Both the position numbers and the translations under genes were made by a program. DNA of 64,000 nucleotides from Flavobacterium lacisediminis. GTDB lineage: Bacteria; Bacteroidota; Bacteroidia; Flavobacteriales; Flavobacteriaceae. How positions within the stretch are numbered: position 1 is the first letter of the stretch; every line of letters begins with the position of its first letter. Of the stretch, positions 25,090 through 33,909 are shown piece after piece. The stretch covers positions 62,001 to 126,000 of the forward strand of contig NZ_JAPCIO010000002.1 of NCBI RefSeq assembly GCF_025909975.1. Direction: 5' to 3'. Below the pieces are notes generated by a model that saw only the letters and a list, made by a program, of their open reading frames with translations, had not been told where the DNA came from and did not search any database.

Positions 25090-25974
25090 TTAATTTCTTT
25101 TGTCTTCTCCCCAAAGTAATTTTTTTCTGATAGTATTTAGGAAAGATTCTTCCTTAAATTCAATTATCGAAATGGTAAAAGGCGATTTTTTAATTCGAAC
25201 AATCGTATCTTTTGAAACCGCAGAAATTCTCGAATCTAATGAAATTAAAAATTGTTCTTCTCGTCCAGAAATTCGAAGTTCAATTTCCATGTCATCCGTT
25301 ATAACTAAAGGTCTTGCGTTTAAGTTGTGAGGTGCCATTGGAGTTATAACTAAGCTTTCTACATTTGGCGTAAGAACTGGTCCGCCGCAACTAAGTGAAT
25401 ATCCTGTTGAGCCTGTTGGTGTTGAAACAATTAAACCATCTGCCCAATATGAAGTAAGATATTCTCCATTTAAATAGGTGACAATCGTTATCATCGAAGT
25501 AGTATCTTTTCTAGCGACAGTAACTTCGTTTAAGGCAAAATCTAATTCGCTAAAATTATCATATTCTGGTGTAGTTTCAATGCTTAATAATGTTCTTTTT
25601 GAAATTGCATAATCGTCATTAAGTAATTTTTGCAAAAGCGTTTCAATATTTTCAAATTGAATAGTTGCTAAAAACCCTAATCTCCCAGCATTTATTCCAA
25701 TAATCGGAATGTTTTTATCTCTAACAAAAGTTGCTGCTTTTAGAATAGTTCCATCTCCGCCAATACTTATTAACGCTTTGAAATCGGCATCTAAATTGTT
25801 GTAATTGGAATAGGTTTCGTACTCTTTTAAAATGATATTTTTTTCTTTAAGACTAGCTAAAAAACTCGCTTCAAAAGCAATTGTAATAGCATTTGATTCT
25901 AAAAAAGTAACTACTTTTTGTACGATTTCAGCGGTACTGTTTTGGTAATATTGGCCAAATAACGCTATTTTCAT
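25090..25974 (-). CDS. nadK: NAD kinase
   Basis: A 294-residue cytoplasmic enzyme that phosphorylates NAD to NADP. The family motifs are GGDGT (72-76, with catalytic D74), NAGRLGFLA and the Gly-rich/Ser TPTGSTGYSLSCGGP block. The length is normal. It follows the CBS/ACT gene by 11 bases on the same strand, so the two are probably co-transcribed. About 120 bases with a promoter separate it from the DUF6089 operon. Confidence 0.96.
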   Translation of the reverse strand: MKIALFGQYYQNSTAEIVQKVVTFLESNAITIAFEASFLASLKEKNIILKEYETYSNYNNLDADFKALISIGGDGTILKAATFVRDKNIPIIGINAGRLGFLATIQFENIETLLQKLLNDDYAISKRTLLSIETTPEYDNFSELDFALNEVTVARKDTTSMITIVTYLNGEYLTSYWADGLIVSTPTGSTGYSLSCGGPVLTPNVESLVITPMAPHNLNARPLVITDDMEIELRISGREEQFLISLDSRISAVSKDTIVRIKKSPFTISIIEFKEESFLNTIRKKLLWGEDKRN

Positions 25975-25985
25975 TGTTGTCTCTT

Positions 25986-26645
25986 TTAAATGTTCAAGTA
26001 TTTATCTAAATAATCAGAGCGTTCTTTTAAACTGTTTAAGTAAGAATCATCTTGATGTTCTGAAATAATTTCATATTCATAACGTCTGAAAGTTTGAATA
26101 ATATCGTTCAATCCGCTTTGACTAATTTTTACAGTAATTTCTACTTTGTTTCCTACTACATTCGAAATAAATAAACCTAAGATCTTCGCATTATTACTCT
26201 CGATAATTTGAGCCACTTGACTCATAGAAAACTTATCTGTTTCTTTTTCTACGACAATAATGCCGCCTTCTTCTTTTAAGAAAGGAGTTTCATGGAAAAA
26301 CCGAATAACATCTTCTAATTCATAATAACCTAAATAGGTGTTTTTATCGTCTAAAACCGGAATTAAATTACTTTCGTTTTTAGCAAAAATTTCCAGCACA
26401 TCAAGCCAAATCGTGGAAGTGCGAACAAAAAATCGCTCAAAATGAAAGCGAGTTTCATTTACAATGGCATCGCTATTTAAAAGTTCAACGTTCTCTTTAC
26501 TCACGCATCCTATATATATACCATCTTCGGTAACTGGGAAATGCGTGTAAGGAAAATCCAAAAACAAATCCTGAGCTTCAGCGATAGAATCGGTGTGCTT
26601 TAGAGGTTTTATTTCGTTATTTATGTAGCTTGTAAGATTATTCAT
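25986..26645 (-). CDS. CBS-pair and ACT-like domain protein
   Basis: A 219-residue cytoplasmic protein: two CBS motifs (about 10-60, FPVTEDGIYIGCVSKENV; about 70-125, LIPVLDDKNTYLGYYELEDV) and a C-terminal ACT-like domain (about 138-205, GIIVVEKETDKFSMSQ). It may sense a nucleotide (ATP, AMP or SAM), but no effector can be assigned. I choose ATG 26645; the open frame continues 189 bases upstream into the divergent pdxJ leader and gene and is not credible there. It is co-transcribed with nadK 11 bases downstream. Confidence 0.88.
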   Translation of the reverse strand: MNNLTSYINNEIKPLKHTDSIAEAQDLFLDFPYTHFPVTEDGIYIGCVSKENVELLNSDAIVNETRFHFERFFVRTSTIWLDVLEIFAKNESNLIPVLDDKNTYLGYYELEDVIRFFHETPFLKEEGGIIVVEKETDKFSMSQVAQIIESNNAKILGLFISNVVGNKVEITVKISQSGLNDIIQTFRRYEYEIISEHQDDSYLNSLKERSDYLDKYLNI

Positions 26646-26713
26646 TGTGGATGTGATGAAAATATATCGCAAAATAATCAAAAAATACCACATGCTAGCT
26701 AACTTATACTTTG

Positions 26714-26721
26714 TATTTTTG
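26714..26721 (+). promoter_or_regulatory. Promoter -7 element of pdxJ
   Basis: TATTTTTG, an exact TAnnTTTG match 18 bases before ATG 26740. Confidence 0.6.
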
Positions 26722-26739
26722 TATAAATTAAAAATTATC

Positions 26740-27453
26740 ATGACAAAGTTATCAGTAAATATTAATAAAATAGCAACGCTTCGTAATTCAAGAGGAGGTA
26801 ATGTGCCTGATTTATTGAAAGTTGCAAATGACATTCAGCAATTTGGAGCAGATGGAATTACCATTCATCCAAGACCAGATGAAAGACATATTCGTTATCA
26901 AGATGCACGCGATTTAAAATCGGTTGTGTATACCGAATATAATATTGAAGGAAATCCGCAACACAATTTTATTGATTTGGTTTTAGAATGTAAGCCTACT
27001 CAAGTTACTTTGGTGCCTGATGCTATTGGTGCTTTGACTTCAAATGCAGGTTGGGATACAATTAAACATCAATCGTATTTATTAGAAGTAATTCAAGAAT
27101 TTCAAAGAAACGGAATTAGAACTTCCATTTTTGTAGATGCTGACGAAAAAATGATTGAAGGAGCAAAAGCAACAGGTACAGAACGTATCGAATTATATAC
27201 CGAATCATTCGCTCATGAATATGGCTTAGGAAACAAAAGCGGAATTGAACCTTATGTAAAAGCAGCTATCAAAGCGAATGAATTAGGATTAGGTATTAAT
27301 GCGGGTCATGATTTAAGTTTGGATAATATCAAATTTTTTAAAGATAATATTCCAGGATTGCTAGAAGTTTCAATCGGGCATGCTTTAATTGCTGAGTCGT
27401 TATATTTAGGTCTAGAAAATGTAGTGAATATGTATCTTCAAAAATTAAAATAA
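26740..27453 (+). CDS. pdxJ: Pyridoxine 5'-phosphate synthase
   Basis: A 237-residue TIM-barrel enzyme that condenses 1-deoxyxylulose-5-phosphate and 3-amino-2-oxopropyl phosphate into pyridoxine 5'-phosphate. Hallmarks are LSVNINKIATLRNSRGG at the N-terminus, the ITIHPRPDERHI block, and GINAGHDLSLDN near the C-terminus. The start is ATG 26740 (MTKLSVN), just after the TATTTTTG promoter; the longer frame overlaps the divergent CBS gene and is rejected. A hydrolase gene starts 1 base after the stop codon. Confidence 0.95.
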   Translation: MTKLSVNINKIATLRNSRGGNVPDLLKVANDIQQFGADGITIHPRPDERHIRYQDARDLKSVVYTEYNIEGNPQHNFIDLVLECKPTQVTLVPDAIGALTSNAGWDTIKHQSYLLEVIQEFQRNGIRTSIFVDADEKMIEGAKATGTERIELYTESFAHEYGLGNKSGIEPYVKAAIKANELGLGINAGHDLSLDNIKFFKDNIPGLLEVSIGHALIAESLYLGLENVVNMYLQKLK

Positions 27454-27454
27454 G

Positions 27455-28219
27455 ATGTTGTTGCACTCAAGAATAGAAGGCGAAGGCAAGCCACTAGTAA
27501 TTATTCACGGTTTTTTAGGAATGTCTGATAACTGGAAAACATTAGGAACGCAATTTGCTAATGAAGGTTTTCAAGTACATGCTTTAGATTTAAGGAATCA
27601 TGGAAAAAGTTTCCATTCTGAAGATTTTTCATATGAAATCATGGTAGAGGATGTAAAACAATATTGCGAATTTCATCAATTAAAAGATATCACAATAATT
27701 GGACATTCTATGGGTGGAAAGGTTGCGATGCTTTTAGCTACAACTTATCCCGAATTGGTTTCTAAATTAATTGTGGCTGATATTGGTCCAAAATATTATG
27801 CGCCGCATCACCAAACGATTTTAGCATCATTAAATGCAGTCGATTTTTCAAAAAAACCAAGTAGAGCTGAAGTGGAAGAACTAGTCTCAGGTTACATTAA
27901 AGATTTCGGAACCCGACAGTTTTTATTGAAGAATTTATATTGGGAAACTCCAGAGCAATTGGCATTCCGATTTAATTTAAAAGTTTTCAATGAAAAAATA
28001 GAAACTATTGGAACGGCTTTACCATTTGAAAATATTTTTTCTAAAGACACATTGTTTTTAAGAGGTGATAAATCAGATTATATTTTAGATAGTGATTTTG
28101 AAACTATTTATCATCATTTTCCAATGGCGAAGATTGAAACAATTAAGAATGCCGGGCATTGGTTGCATGCAGAAAATCCAAAAGATTTTTATTTCTATGT
28201 TCTAAATTTTATTAAATAA
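27455..28219 (+). CDS. Alpha/beta hydrolase (YbfF-like esterase family)
   Basis: A 254-residue alpha/beta hydrolase. The oxyanion segment is IHGFLGMSDNW; the nucleophile is S85 in GHSMGG; the likely acid is in LFLRGDKSDYI; the catalytic His is in NAGHWLHAENP. There is no signal peptide, so it is cytoplasmic. The fit is best to the YbfF/ABHD11-like esterases acting on acyl-CoA or short acyl esters. Substrate unknown. It is co-transcribed with pdxJ (1-base gap), a gene neighbourhood I have seen in flavobacteria without a known reason. Confidence 0.88.
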   Translation: MLLHSRIEGEGKPLVIIHGFLGMSDNWKTLGTQFANEGFQVHALDLRNHGKSFHSEDFSYEIMVEDVKQYCEFHQLKDITIIGHSMGGKVAMLLATTYPELVSKLIVADIGPKYYAPHHQTILASLNAVDFSKKPSRAEVEELVSGYIKDFGTRQFLLKNLYWETPEQLAFRFNLKVFNEKIETIGTALPFENIFSKDTLFLRGDKSDYILDSDFETIYHHFPMAKIETIKNAGHWLHAENPKDFYFYVLNFIK

Positions 28220-28224
28220 AACAG

Positions 28225-28254
28225 CTAAAAAATTATGCATGCATAATTTTTTAG
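28225..28254 (+). terminator. Perfect palindrome after the hydrolase gene
   Basis: A 30-base perfect palindrome centred on ATGCAT|GCAT-type sequence with arms ending CTAAAAAAT/ATTTTTTAG, 5 bases after the stop. It can form a long hairpin with a T-run in its right arm, so it is probably a terminator. Confidence 0.7.
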
Positions 28255-28285
28255 TTAAAAAAATTGTAAAATTCATATTTTGTTA

Positions 28286-28293
28286 TAATTTTG
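28286..28293 (+). promoter_or_regulatory. Promoter -7 element of the FadL-SGNH pair
   Basis: TAATTTTG, exact TAnnTTTG match; TTG at 28264 is a possible -33 element. The leader is about 45 bases. Confidence 0.6.
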
Positions 28294-28341
28294 AAGTATA
28301 GATTTTTATAAACAAAGAAAAAACTAACACATTTTTACATT

Positions 28342-29592
28342 ATGAGAAAATTACTTTCTTTAACATTATTGGCTTTGGCTGGCTCTACTGCTTTTGCAGG
28401 AGGATATAGAGTAAGCATCCAAGGTCAAAAACAATTAGCTATGGGACACACAGGTGTTGCTGTAGTAAATAGCGCAGAGGTTGCTTTTTTCAATCCTGCA
28501 GGTATGGCTTTTTTAGATAAAAAATTCAATTTATCTGTTGGGGTTAGTGGATTATTTGCAGAAACAAAGTTTCAAAATTCTCAATATAATTGGGAAGCTT
28601 CAACTCAAAATGTTGGTACTCCATTCAATATTTATGCTACTTACAGATTAAATGATTGGTTTACTGCTGGACTAGCGGTTTATACGCCTTATGGAAGTTC
28701 AGTTGAATGGGATCAAGATTGGGAAGGAGCTCACTTAGTTAATAATATTGATTTAAAAGCTATCTTTTTTCAACCTTCAATTTCAGTAAGAGTAGGGGAG
28801 CACTTTAGTTTTGGTGGAGGACCTATCTTAGCAATGGGTGGGGTTAATTTTAATAGAAATTTAGCAACAAATCCTTTGTTGTCTGTTGACGGACAACCAG
28901 CTGATGTAACATTAGATGCACAAGGAATCAATGCTTGGGGATATACAGCAGGTATTATGTTTAATCCAACTGATAAGTTAAGATTAGGAATGAATTATCG
29001 TTCTGAAATTATCATGGAAGCTCGCGGTGGTGATGCTAATTTTAATGATATTCCTGATTTTGCTTCTACAGATCCAAGATTTCAAGATCAAAAATTTGAT
29101 GCAGACCTTCCATTGCCAGCTGAGTTTACAGTAGGTTTGTCTTATCAAGTAACTGATAAATGGATGTTAGCATTTGATTATAATAGAGCAATGTGGAGTG
29201 TTTATGAAGCATTGACTGTTAACTTTGAAAATGGTACTTCATCTGTTAACCCAAGAAATTATCAAAATTCAAGTACTTACCGTGTTGGAACACAATACAA
29301 AGCTAATGATAAATTTACTTTCAGAGCGGGTTGGTATTTTGACGAAAGTCCAGTACAAGATGGGTATTTTGCTCCAGAAACACCAAGAAATGATTCGATG
29401 GGATACACAGGAGGTTTAACTTACCAATTAAATGGTAAATTAGGTATTGATTTTTCATTCCTTTATTTACACTTTGACGAAGTGGATAACTCTTATAACC
29501 ATTATTCAGAAAATGGAAATATCCAACCATTTGGTGGAACTTACAAAAGTTCTGTTTTTTCACCAGGTATTGGTATAACTTACGGTTTCTAA
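28342..29592 (+). CDS. FadL/OmpP1/TodX family outer-membrane transport protein
   Basis: A 416-residue beta-barrel porin for hydrophobic compounds. The signal peptide is at 1-19 (STAFA), followed directly by GGYRVSIQGQKQLAMGHTGV, the family N-terminal hatch, and NSAEVAFFNPAGMAFLD (the N-P-A-G motif). It ends with GIGITYGF, a barrel-insertion signal with a C-terminal Phe. The SGNH lipoprotein gene starts 17 bases after its stop, so a lipid or hydrophobic ester may be hydrolysed and imported by the pair; that is inference. Confidence 0.93.
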   Translation: MRKLLSLTLLALAGSTAFAGGYRVSIQGQKQLAMGHTGVAVVNSAEVAFFNPAGMAFLDKKFNLSVGVSGLFAETKFQNSQYNWEASTQNVGTPFNIYATYRLNDWFTAGLAVYTPYGSSVEWDQDWEGAHLVNNIDLKAIFFQPSISVRVGEHFSFGGGPILAMGGVNFNRNLATNPLLSVDGQPADVTLDAQGINAWGYTAGIMFNPTDKLRLGMNYRSEIIMEARGGDANFNDIPDFASTDPRFQDQKFDADLPLPAEFTVGLSYQVTDKWMLAFDYNRAMWSVYEALTVNFENGTSSVNPRNYQNSSTYRVGTQYKANDKFTFRAGWYFDESPVQDGYFAPETPRNDSMGYTGGLTYQLNGKLGIDFSFLYLHFDEVDNSYNHYSENGNIQPFGGTYKSSVFSPGIGITYGF

Positions 29593-29609
29593 TTTAAACT
29601 TAAAGAAAG

Positions 29610-31223
29610 ATGAAAAATAAATTTATATATTTAGCTATTTTAGCTGCTGGTTTTGCTTCGTGTGAGCCAGAATTCGAAAATGAAGTAAACGCAGAATATT
29701 CAGCAGGTGATGCTGACTTCTCTTCTTATGTTGCTATTGGAAATTCATTAACCGCTGGTTATATGGATGGAACAGTTTCTAGAGTAAGTCAATCGTATTC
29801 TTACCCAAGTTTATTAGCAAGACAATTCGCATTAGTAGGAGGTGGAGAATTTACACAACCTTCTTATGCAGATGATGTTAATAACTTAGGAGGGTTAATG
29901 TTAGGAGGTATTCCAATAGGTGGCACAAGATTAGTAATCGATGCTTCACAAGGAAGACCAGAACCAATTGCTGGAACATCTACAATTGAAGTTTCAAATC
30001 CTCAAGCAACAGCTTATAATAACATGGGAGTTCCTGGAGCAAAATCATTCCATTTATTATCAAATACTTATGGTGATGTTGCTGGTGTTATGCCTGGTTA
30101 TGCAAATCCATATTTCGTAAGACACGCTATTACAGCTTCTTCAACGGTATTAGGTGATGCAATGACAAAAAATCCAACCTTCTTTACTAACTGGATTGGA
30201 GCTAATGATGTGTTGTCTTATGCTACAGGTGGTGGGGCTTTGCCTGACAATCCATTAACACCATCAGTTGATGAAAGTTTATTGCCAACTCCAGCTGCTG
30301 ACCACAATGCAACTGGAAATTTAGATCCTTCAACTTATGGTGGAAATGATATTACGAATGCTAATGTTTATGCAAGTGTTTATTCTACTATCATTAATAC
30401 ATTAACAATGAATGGTGCTAAAGGAGTTGTAGCTACGGTTCCTAGTGTAACTTCTATTCCTTATTTTACAACAGTTCCTTATAATCCGCTTTCGCCTACT
30501 GCTTTAGGTGGTTCAGCAAATATTAATGCATTAAATGCGCAATTATATGGTCCGTTAAATCAAATTTTTTCTGCTTTTGGTGAGCCAAATAGAGTAAAAT
30601 TATTATCAGCTACTGCTGCTAATCCAATTTTAATTTATGATGCTGACGCTGCTGATAGATCAGCTCAAATTACAGCTGTTTTGACACCAACATTAGGAGC
30701 GCCAACTGCAACTGCTTTTGGTATGGTGTTTGGAAAAGCACGTCAAGCTACTCGTGATGATTTAGTTGTATTGAGAGCTTCTGGAGTAATTGGAACACCA
30801 AATGCTTCTTCGCCATCAACTTTAATCAATATTAATGGTGTTTCTTACCCAATGGCTAACAAATGGGTGTTAACTACTACTGAGCAATTGAAAGTTTCTA
30901 ATGCAACTGCTTCATACAATTCATCTATTCGTTCAATTGCTGCATCTAAAGGATTGGCTGTTGCAGATATGAATGCAATCATGAACCAATTAGTTGGAGC
31001 TTTAAGAGTTGAAACAGGTCAGGTTTATACTGCAAATTATTTTAGTGGAGCGGCTACAGAAGGTGTTGTGTTGTTCTCTTTAGATGGAGTTCATCCAAAT
31101 GCGCGTGGGTATGCAGTAATTACTAATGAGATTATTAAAGTAATTAATCGTCATTATAATGCAAATTTACCATTACATAATCCATCTTATTTCCCTGGAA
31201 TTAATATTGTAGGTTCAAACTAA
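29610..31223 (+). CDS. SGNH/GDSL hydrolase family lipoprotein
   Basis: A 537-residue outer-membrane-type lipoprotein. The lipobox LAAGFASC gives acylated Cys18. Block I is AIGNSLTAG (nucleophile Ser in G-N-S, not G-D-S), block III is NWIGANDVLSYA, and block V is LDGVHPNARGYAVI with Asp and His of the triad. Between blocks I and III there is a long, Ala/Thr/Pro-rich spacer. It is exported and lipid-anchored, so the ester substrate is probably extracellular. It is the second gene of an operon with the FadL porin and ends in a terminator at 31238. Confidence 0.88.
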   Translation: MKNKFIYLAILAAGFASCEPEFENEVNAEYSAGDADFSSYVAIGNSLTAGYMDGTVSRVSQSYSYPSLLARQFALVGGGEFTQPSYADDVNNLGGLMLGGIPIGGTRLVIDASQGRPEPIAGTSTIEVSNPQATAYNNMGVPGAKSFHLLSNTYGDVAGVMPGYANPYFVRHAITASSTVLGDAMTKNPTFFTNWIGANDVLSYATGGGALPDNPLTPSVDESLLPTPAADHNATGNLDPSTYGGNDITNANVYASVYSTIINTLTMNGAKGVVATVPSVTSIPYFTTVPYNPLSPTALGGSANINALNAQLYGPLNQIFSAFGEPNRVKLLSATAANPILIYDADAADRSAQITAVLTPTLGAPTATAFGMVFGKARQATRDDLVVLRASGVIGTPNASSPSTLININGVSYPMANKWVLTTTEQLKVSNATASYNSSIRSIAASKGLAVADMNAIMNQLVGALRVETGQVYTANYFSGAATEGVVLFSLDGVHPNARGYAVITNEIIKVINRHYNANLPLHNPSYFPGINIVGSN

Positions 31224-31240
31224 ATTTGATATAAATATTT

Positions 31241-31272
31241 AAAAAAGGCATCATTATTGATGCCTTTTTTTT
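31241..31272 (+). terminator. Terminator of the FadL-SGNH pair
   Basis: AAAAAAGGCATCA/TGATGCCTTTTTT with loop TTAT and a T-run. Confidence 0.92.
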
Positions 31273-31300
31273 GTAACTTTAAATTTCTAAAGACAATAAA

Positions 31301-31645
31301 ATGAATTTAATTATTAAACTTTTCATCAGTACAATTGTAGTATTTGTACTTTCTTATTTTTTACCTGGAGTTCATGTTACTAGCTTAACAGGGGCTTTAA
31401 TGGTAGCGGTTGTGTTAGGACTTTTGAATACTTTTCTAAAACCAATACTAGTGTTGCTAACAATTCCAGTTACCTTTTTTACATTAGGTCTTTTTTTATT
31501 AGTAATCAACGCAATTATCATTATAATTTGTGATTATTTTATAGTTGAATTTAGTGTTGATGGTTTTTTAGACGCCTTATTGTTTAGTATCTTATTGTCA
31601 ATTACTCAGTCTATTTTGAATAAAATCTTCATCGACGAAAAATAA
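31301..31645 (+). CDS. Phage holin-like family (PF04020) small membrane protein
   Basis: A 114-residue protein with four membrane helices: residues 5-22, 27-47, 52-77 and 85-108 or so. The motif GALMVAVVLGLLNTFLKPIL followed by LTIPVTFFTLGLFLLVINAII matches the widespread chromosomal family that is named for a distant phage holin resemblance. The family is found in non-phage contexts and its function is unknown; nothing phage-related lies nearby. A single-gene unit between two terminator/promoter regions. Confidence 0.85.
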   Translation: MNLIIKLFISTIVVFVLSYFLPGVHVTSLTGALMVAVVLGLLNTFLKPILVLLTIPVTFFTLGLFLLVINAIIIIICDYFIVEFSVDGFLDALLFSILLSITQSILNKIFIDEK

Positions 31646-31683
31646 ATTTATAGCGAATTGAATTTCAATAAATTAAAAACTTG

Positions 31684-31720
31684 TTTGGGTTGTAAAAATT
31701 CTATAATTTTGCAACCCAAA
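31684..31720. promoter_or_regulatory. 9-bp inverted repeat around the tig promoter
   Basis: TTTGGGTTG (31684-31692) and CAACCCAAA (31712-31720) are exact inverted copies 19 bases apart. They bracket the -7 element at 31704, so a protein bound to this dyad would cover the promoter, or the right arm could lie at the start of the RNA. Confidence 0.5.
31704..31711 (+). promoter_or_regulatory. Promoter -7 element of tig
   Basis: TAATTTTG with TTG at 31681, 20 bases before it: a good -33/-7 pair. Confidence 0.7.
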
Positions 31721-31746
31721 TTTTATGGTACTTAAATAAACAGATA

Positions 31747-33072
31747 ATGAACATTACAAAAACGCAAGTTGATGATTTAAATGCTATTGTAACAGTAGCA
31801 ATTTCTAAAGAAGATTATTCAGATAAAGTAGAGAAAGTATTAGCAGATTATAGAAAAAACGCATCAATTTCTGGTTTCAGAAAAGGAGCTGTTCCAATGA
31901 GTTTAATCCAAAAACAATATGGTAAAGCTGTTTTGTTAGAAGAAGTAAATAAAGTGTTGCAAACTTCTCTTAATAACTATTTAACTACTGAAAAATTAGA
32001 TATTCTTGGAAATCCACTTCCAAAAGTAACAGATAGTATCGATTGGGATGCGGAAAATTTTTCTTTTGACTTCGAATTAGGATTAGCTCCTAAGTTTTCA
32101 GTTGATTTAACAGCAAAAAACAACGTTACAAAATTCAACGTTATTGCAGATGATAAAATGTTGAATGATCAAGTAGAAAGAATCCAAAAACAATACGGAA
32201 AATTAATTTCTCAAGCAGAAGTAAAAGCTGACTTTGAAGTTAGAGGAACTTTTACAAACGAAGAAAAAGGAATCAATGCTCCAGCTAACTTCGGTTTAGA
32301 TATTTTTGCTGATAAAAAAGTAGCAAAAGCATTTATCGGAAAAAAAGTAGGTGATGTAGTAACTATCGGAACTAAAGGTTTATTCGATGACGATCACAAA
32401 TTAATGGATTACTTAAAAGTAGGTCATGATGATGTTCACGGTTTGGATATTAATGTTGATTTTACAATTGAAGAAATCAATGAAATTGAAAAAGCTGAAT
32501 TAAACCAAGAATTACTAGATAAATTATTCGGACCTGGAGTTCTTTCTTCAGTTGAGGATTTAAAAGCGAGAATTAAAGAAGATGCTGAAGCACAATTTGC
32601 TCAACAAGCAGATCAAAAATTCTTAAATGATGTTACTGATTTCTTAATTGAAACTACAAAATTCGATTTGCCAGAAGCTTTCTTAAAAAGATGGATTCAA
32701 AATGTAGGTGAAACTCCTTTAACTGCTGAACAAGCGGAAGAAGAATATGCAAAAGCTGAAAAAGGATTACGTTTCCAATTAATTGAAGGAAAAGTAATGG
32801 CTGATAATAATTTACAAATTACTTTCGAAGATTTAAAAGCACATACTGCTGAATTAATCAAGAAACAAATGGCGCAATTTGGTCAGTTAAATCCTTCAGA
32901 AGATGAAATTAACGGAATTGTAGCTCGTGTAATGTCTAACCAAGATGAAGTAAAACGTTTATCAGAGCAAGTAATGAGCGAAAAAATGTTAGGTCTTTAC
33001 AAAGAAAAAGTAAAAACAAAAACTAAAGAAGTTAATTACGAGCAATTCATTAAAGAAATGTACGGAGAATAA
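31747..33072 (+). CDS. tig: Trigger factor
   Basis: A 441-residue ribosome-bound chaperone. The N-terminal ribosome-binding domain (about 1-140) contains SGFRKGAVPMSLI, the variant of the GFRxGxxP loop that docks on ribosomal protein L23. A peptidyl-prolyl isomerase-like middle domain (about 150-245) and a long helical C-terminal chaperone domain (about 255-430) follow. It heads the tig-clpP-clpX cluster, but clpP has its own promoter-like element and a hairpin lies between them. Confidence 0.95.
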   Translation: MNITKTQVDDLNAIVTVAISKEDYSDKVEKVLADYRKNASISGFRKGAVPMSLIQKQYGKAVLLEEVNKVLQTSLNNYLTTEKLDILGNPLPKVTDSIDWDAENFSFDFELGLAPKFSVDLTAKNNVTKFNVIADDKMLNDQVERIQKQYGKLISQAEVKADFEVRGTFTNEEKGINAPANFGLDIFADKKVAKAFIGKKVGDVVTIGTKGLFDDDHKLMDYLKVGHDDVHGLDINVDFTIEEINEIEKAELNQELLDKLFGPGVLSSVEDLKARIKEDAEAQFAQQADQKFLNDVTDFLIETTKFDLPEAFLKRWIQNVGETPLTAEQAEEEYAKAEKGLRFQLIEGKVMADNNLQITFEDLKAHTAELIKKQMAQFGQLNPSEDEINGIVARVMSNQDEVKRLSEQVMSEKMLGLYKEKVKTKTKEVNYEQFIKEMYGE

Positions 33073-33090
33073 TATCTCACAAAAAATAAT

Positions 33091-33098
33091 TATCTTTG
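33091..33098 (+). promoter_or_regulatory. Promoter -7 element ahead of clpP
   Basis: TATCTTTG, an exact TAnnTTTG match, 82 bases before clpP. Confidence 0.6.
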
Positions 33099-33099
33099 A

Positions 33100-33127
33100 G
33101 CGTCAGACTAGTTTTGGCGCTTTTTTA
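33100..33127 (+). terminator. Terminator of tig
   Basis: GCGTCA/TGGCGC with one G-U pair, a 9-base loop and T6, located 27 bases after the tig stop. Confidence 0.7.
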
Positions 33128-33180
33128 TTCTGTATTCAAGAGCAGAATTTCTAAATATTAATTATTTAAACCATACAAAA

Positions 33181-33837
33181 ATGAACTACGGAAAAGAATT
33201 TAAAAAATATGCTACTAAGCATCACGGAGTAAACAGTTTATATTACGATAAAATTGTTGGAAGTATGACTCCATATATTATTGAAGAACGCCAATTAAAC
33301 GTAGCTTCAATGGACGTTTTCTCTCGTTTAATGATGGATAGAATCATTTTCTTAGGAACTGGAGTTGATGATTATGTGGCAAATATTATTCAAGCACAAT
33401 TGTTGTTTTTAGAAAGTGTTGATGCTTCTAAAGATATCAGTATTTATATCAATTCTCCAGGAGGAAGTGTGTATGCTGGATTAGGAATTTATGATACAAT
33501 GCAATTCGTAAAACCAGACGTAGCTACAATTTGTACAGGAATGGCGGCTTCAATGGGCGCTGTTTTATTATGTGCTGGAGCAGAAGGAAAACGTTCAGCT
33601 TTACCACATTCAAGAGTTATGATTCACCAACCATCAGGAGGCGCACAAGGTGTTGCAACCGATATGGAAATCAACTTGAAAGAAATGTTGAAATTAAAAG
33701 ATGAATTATATGAAATCATTTCTAAACATTCTGGACAATCGTTCGAAAAAGTGCACAAAGATTCTGAGCGCGATTATTGGATGATTGCTGCTGAAGCAAA
33801 AGAATATGGAATGATTGATGAGGTTTTAACAAGATAA
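33181..33837 (+). CDS. clpP: ATP-dependent Clp protease proteolytic subunit
   Basis: A 218-residue serine peptidase that forms the 14-mer proteolytic chamber used with ClpX or ClpA/C. The triad is S124 (TGMAASMGA), H149 (VMIHQPSGG) and D198 (RDYWMIAAE). A propeptide of about 20 residues may be removed. It lies 72 bases upstream of clpX, with a dyad in the gap, and follows tig, the widespread order tig-clpP-clpX. Confidence 0.97.
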   Translation: MNYGKEFKKYATKHHGVNSLYYDKIVGSMTPYIIEERQLNVASMDVFSRLMMDRIIFLGTGVDDYVANIIQAQLLFLESVDASKDISIYINSPGGSVYAGLGIYDTMQFVKPDVATICTGMAASMGAVLLCAGAEGKRSALPHSRVMIHQPSGGAQGVATDMEINLKEMLKLKDELYEIISKHSGQSFEKVHKDSERDYWMIAAEAKEYGMIDEVLTR

Positions 33838-33844
33838 TTTAAAA

Positions 33845-33897
33845 AGTGAAAAGTGATTTGTAAATAGTGATAAACTACTTACTAATCACTTTTCACT
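33845..33897. repeat. 14-bp inverted repeat between clpP and clpX
   Basis: AGTGAAAAGTGATT (33845-33858) is repeated in exact inverse at 33884-33897, with a 25-base spacer. It lies just before clpX and could fold into a hairpin that tunes clpX expression, or be an attenuator. There is no T-run. Confidence 0.75.
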
Positions 33898-33909
33898 AAT
33901 CACAAAAAA

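Noticed and set aside
26645..26834. N-terminal extension of the CBS/ACT gene
   Set aside because: The extra frame overlaps the divergent pdxJ promoter and coding region; the ATG at 26645 gives a normal CBS protein.
28225..28254. Perfect 30-bp palindrome as a mobile-element end or operator
   Set aside because: It lies just after a stop codon and forms a hairpin with a T-rich arm, so a terminator explains it.
31301..31645. Phage-holin-like gene as a sign of a prophage
   Set aside because: The family is common on bacterial chromosomes without phage; no integrase, capsid or tail genes lie nearby.
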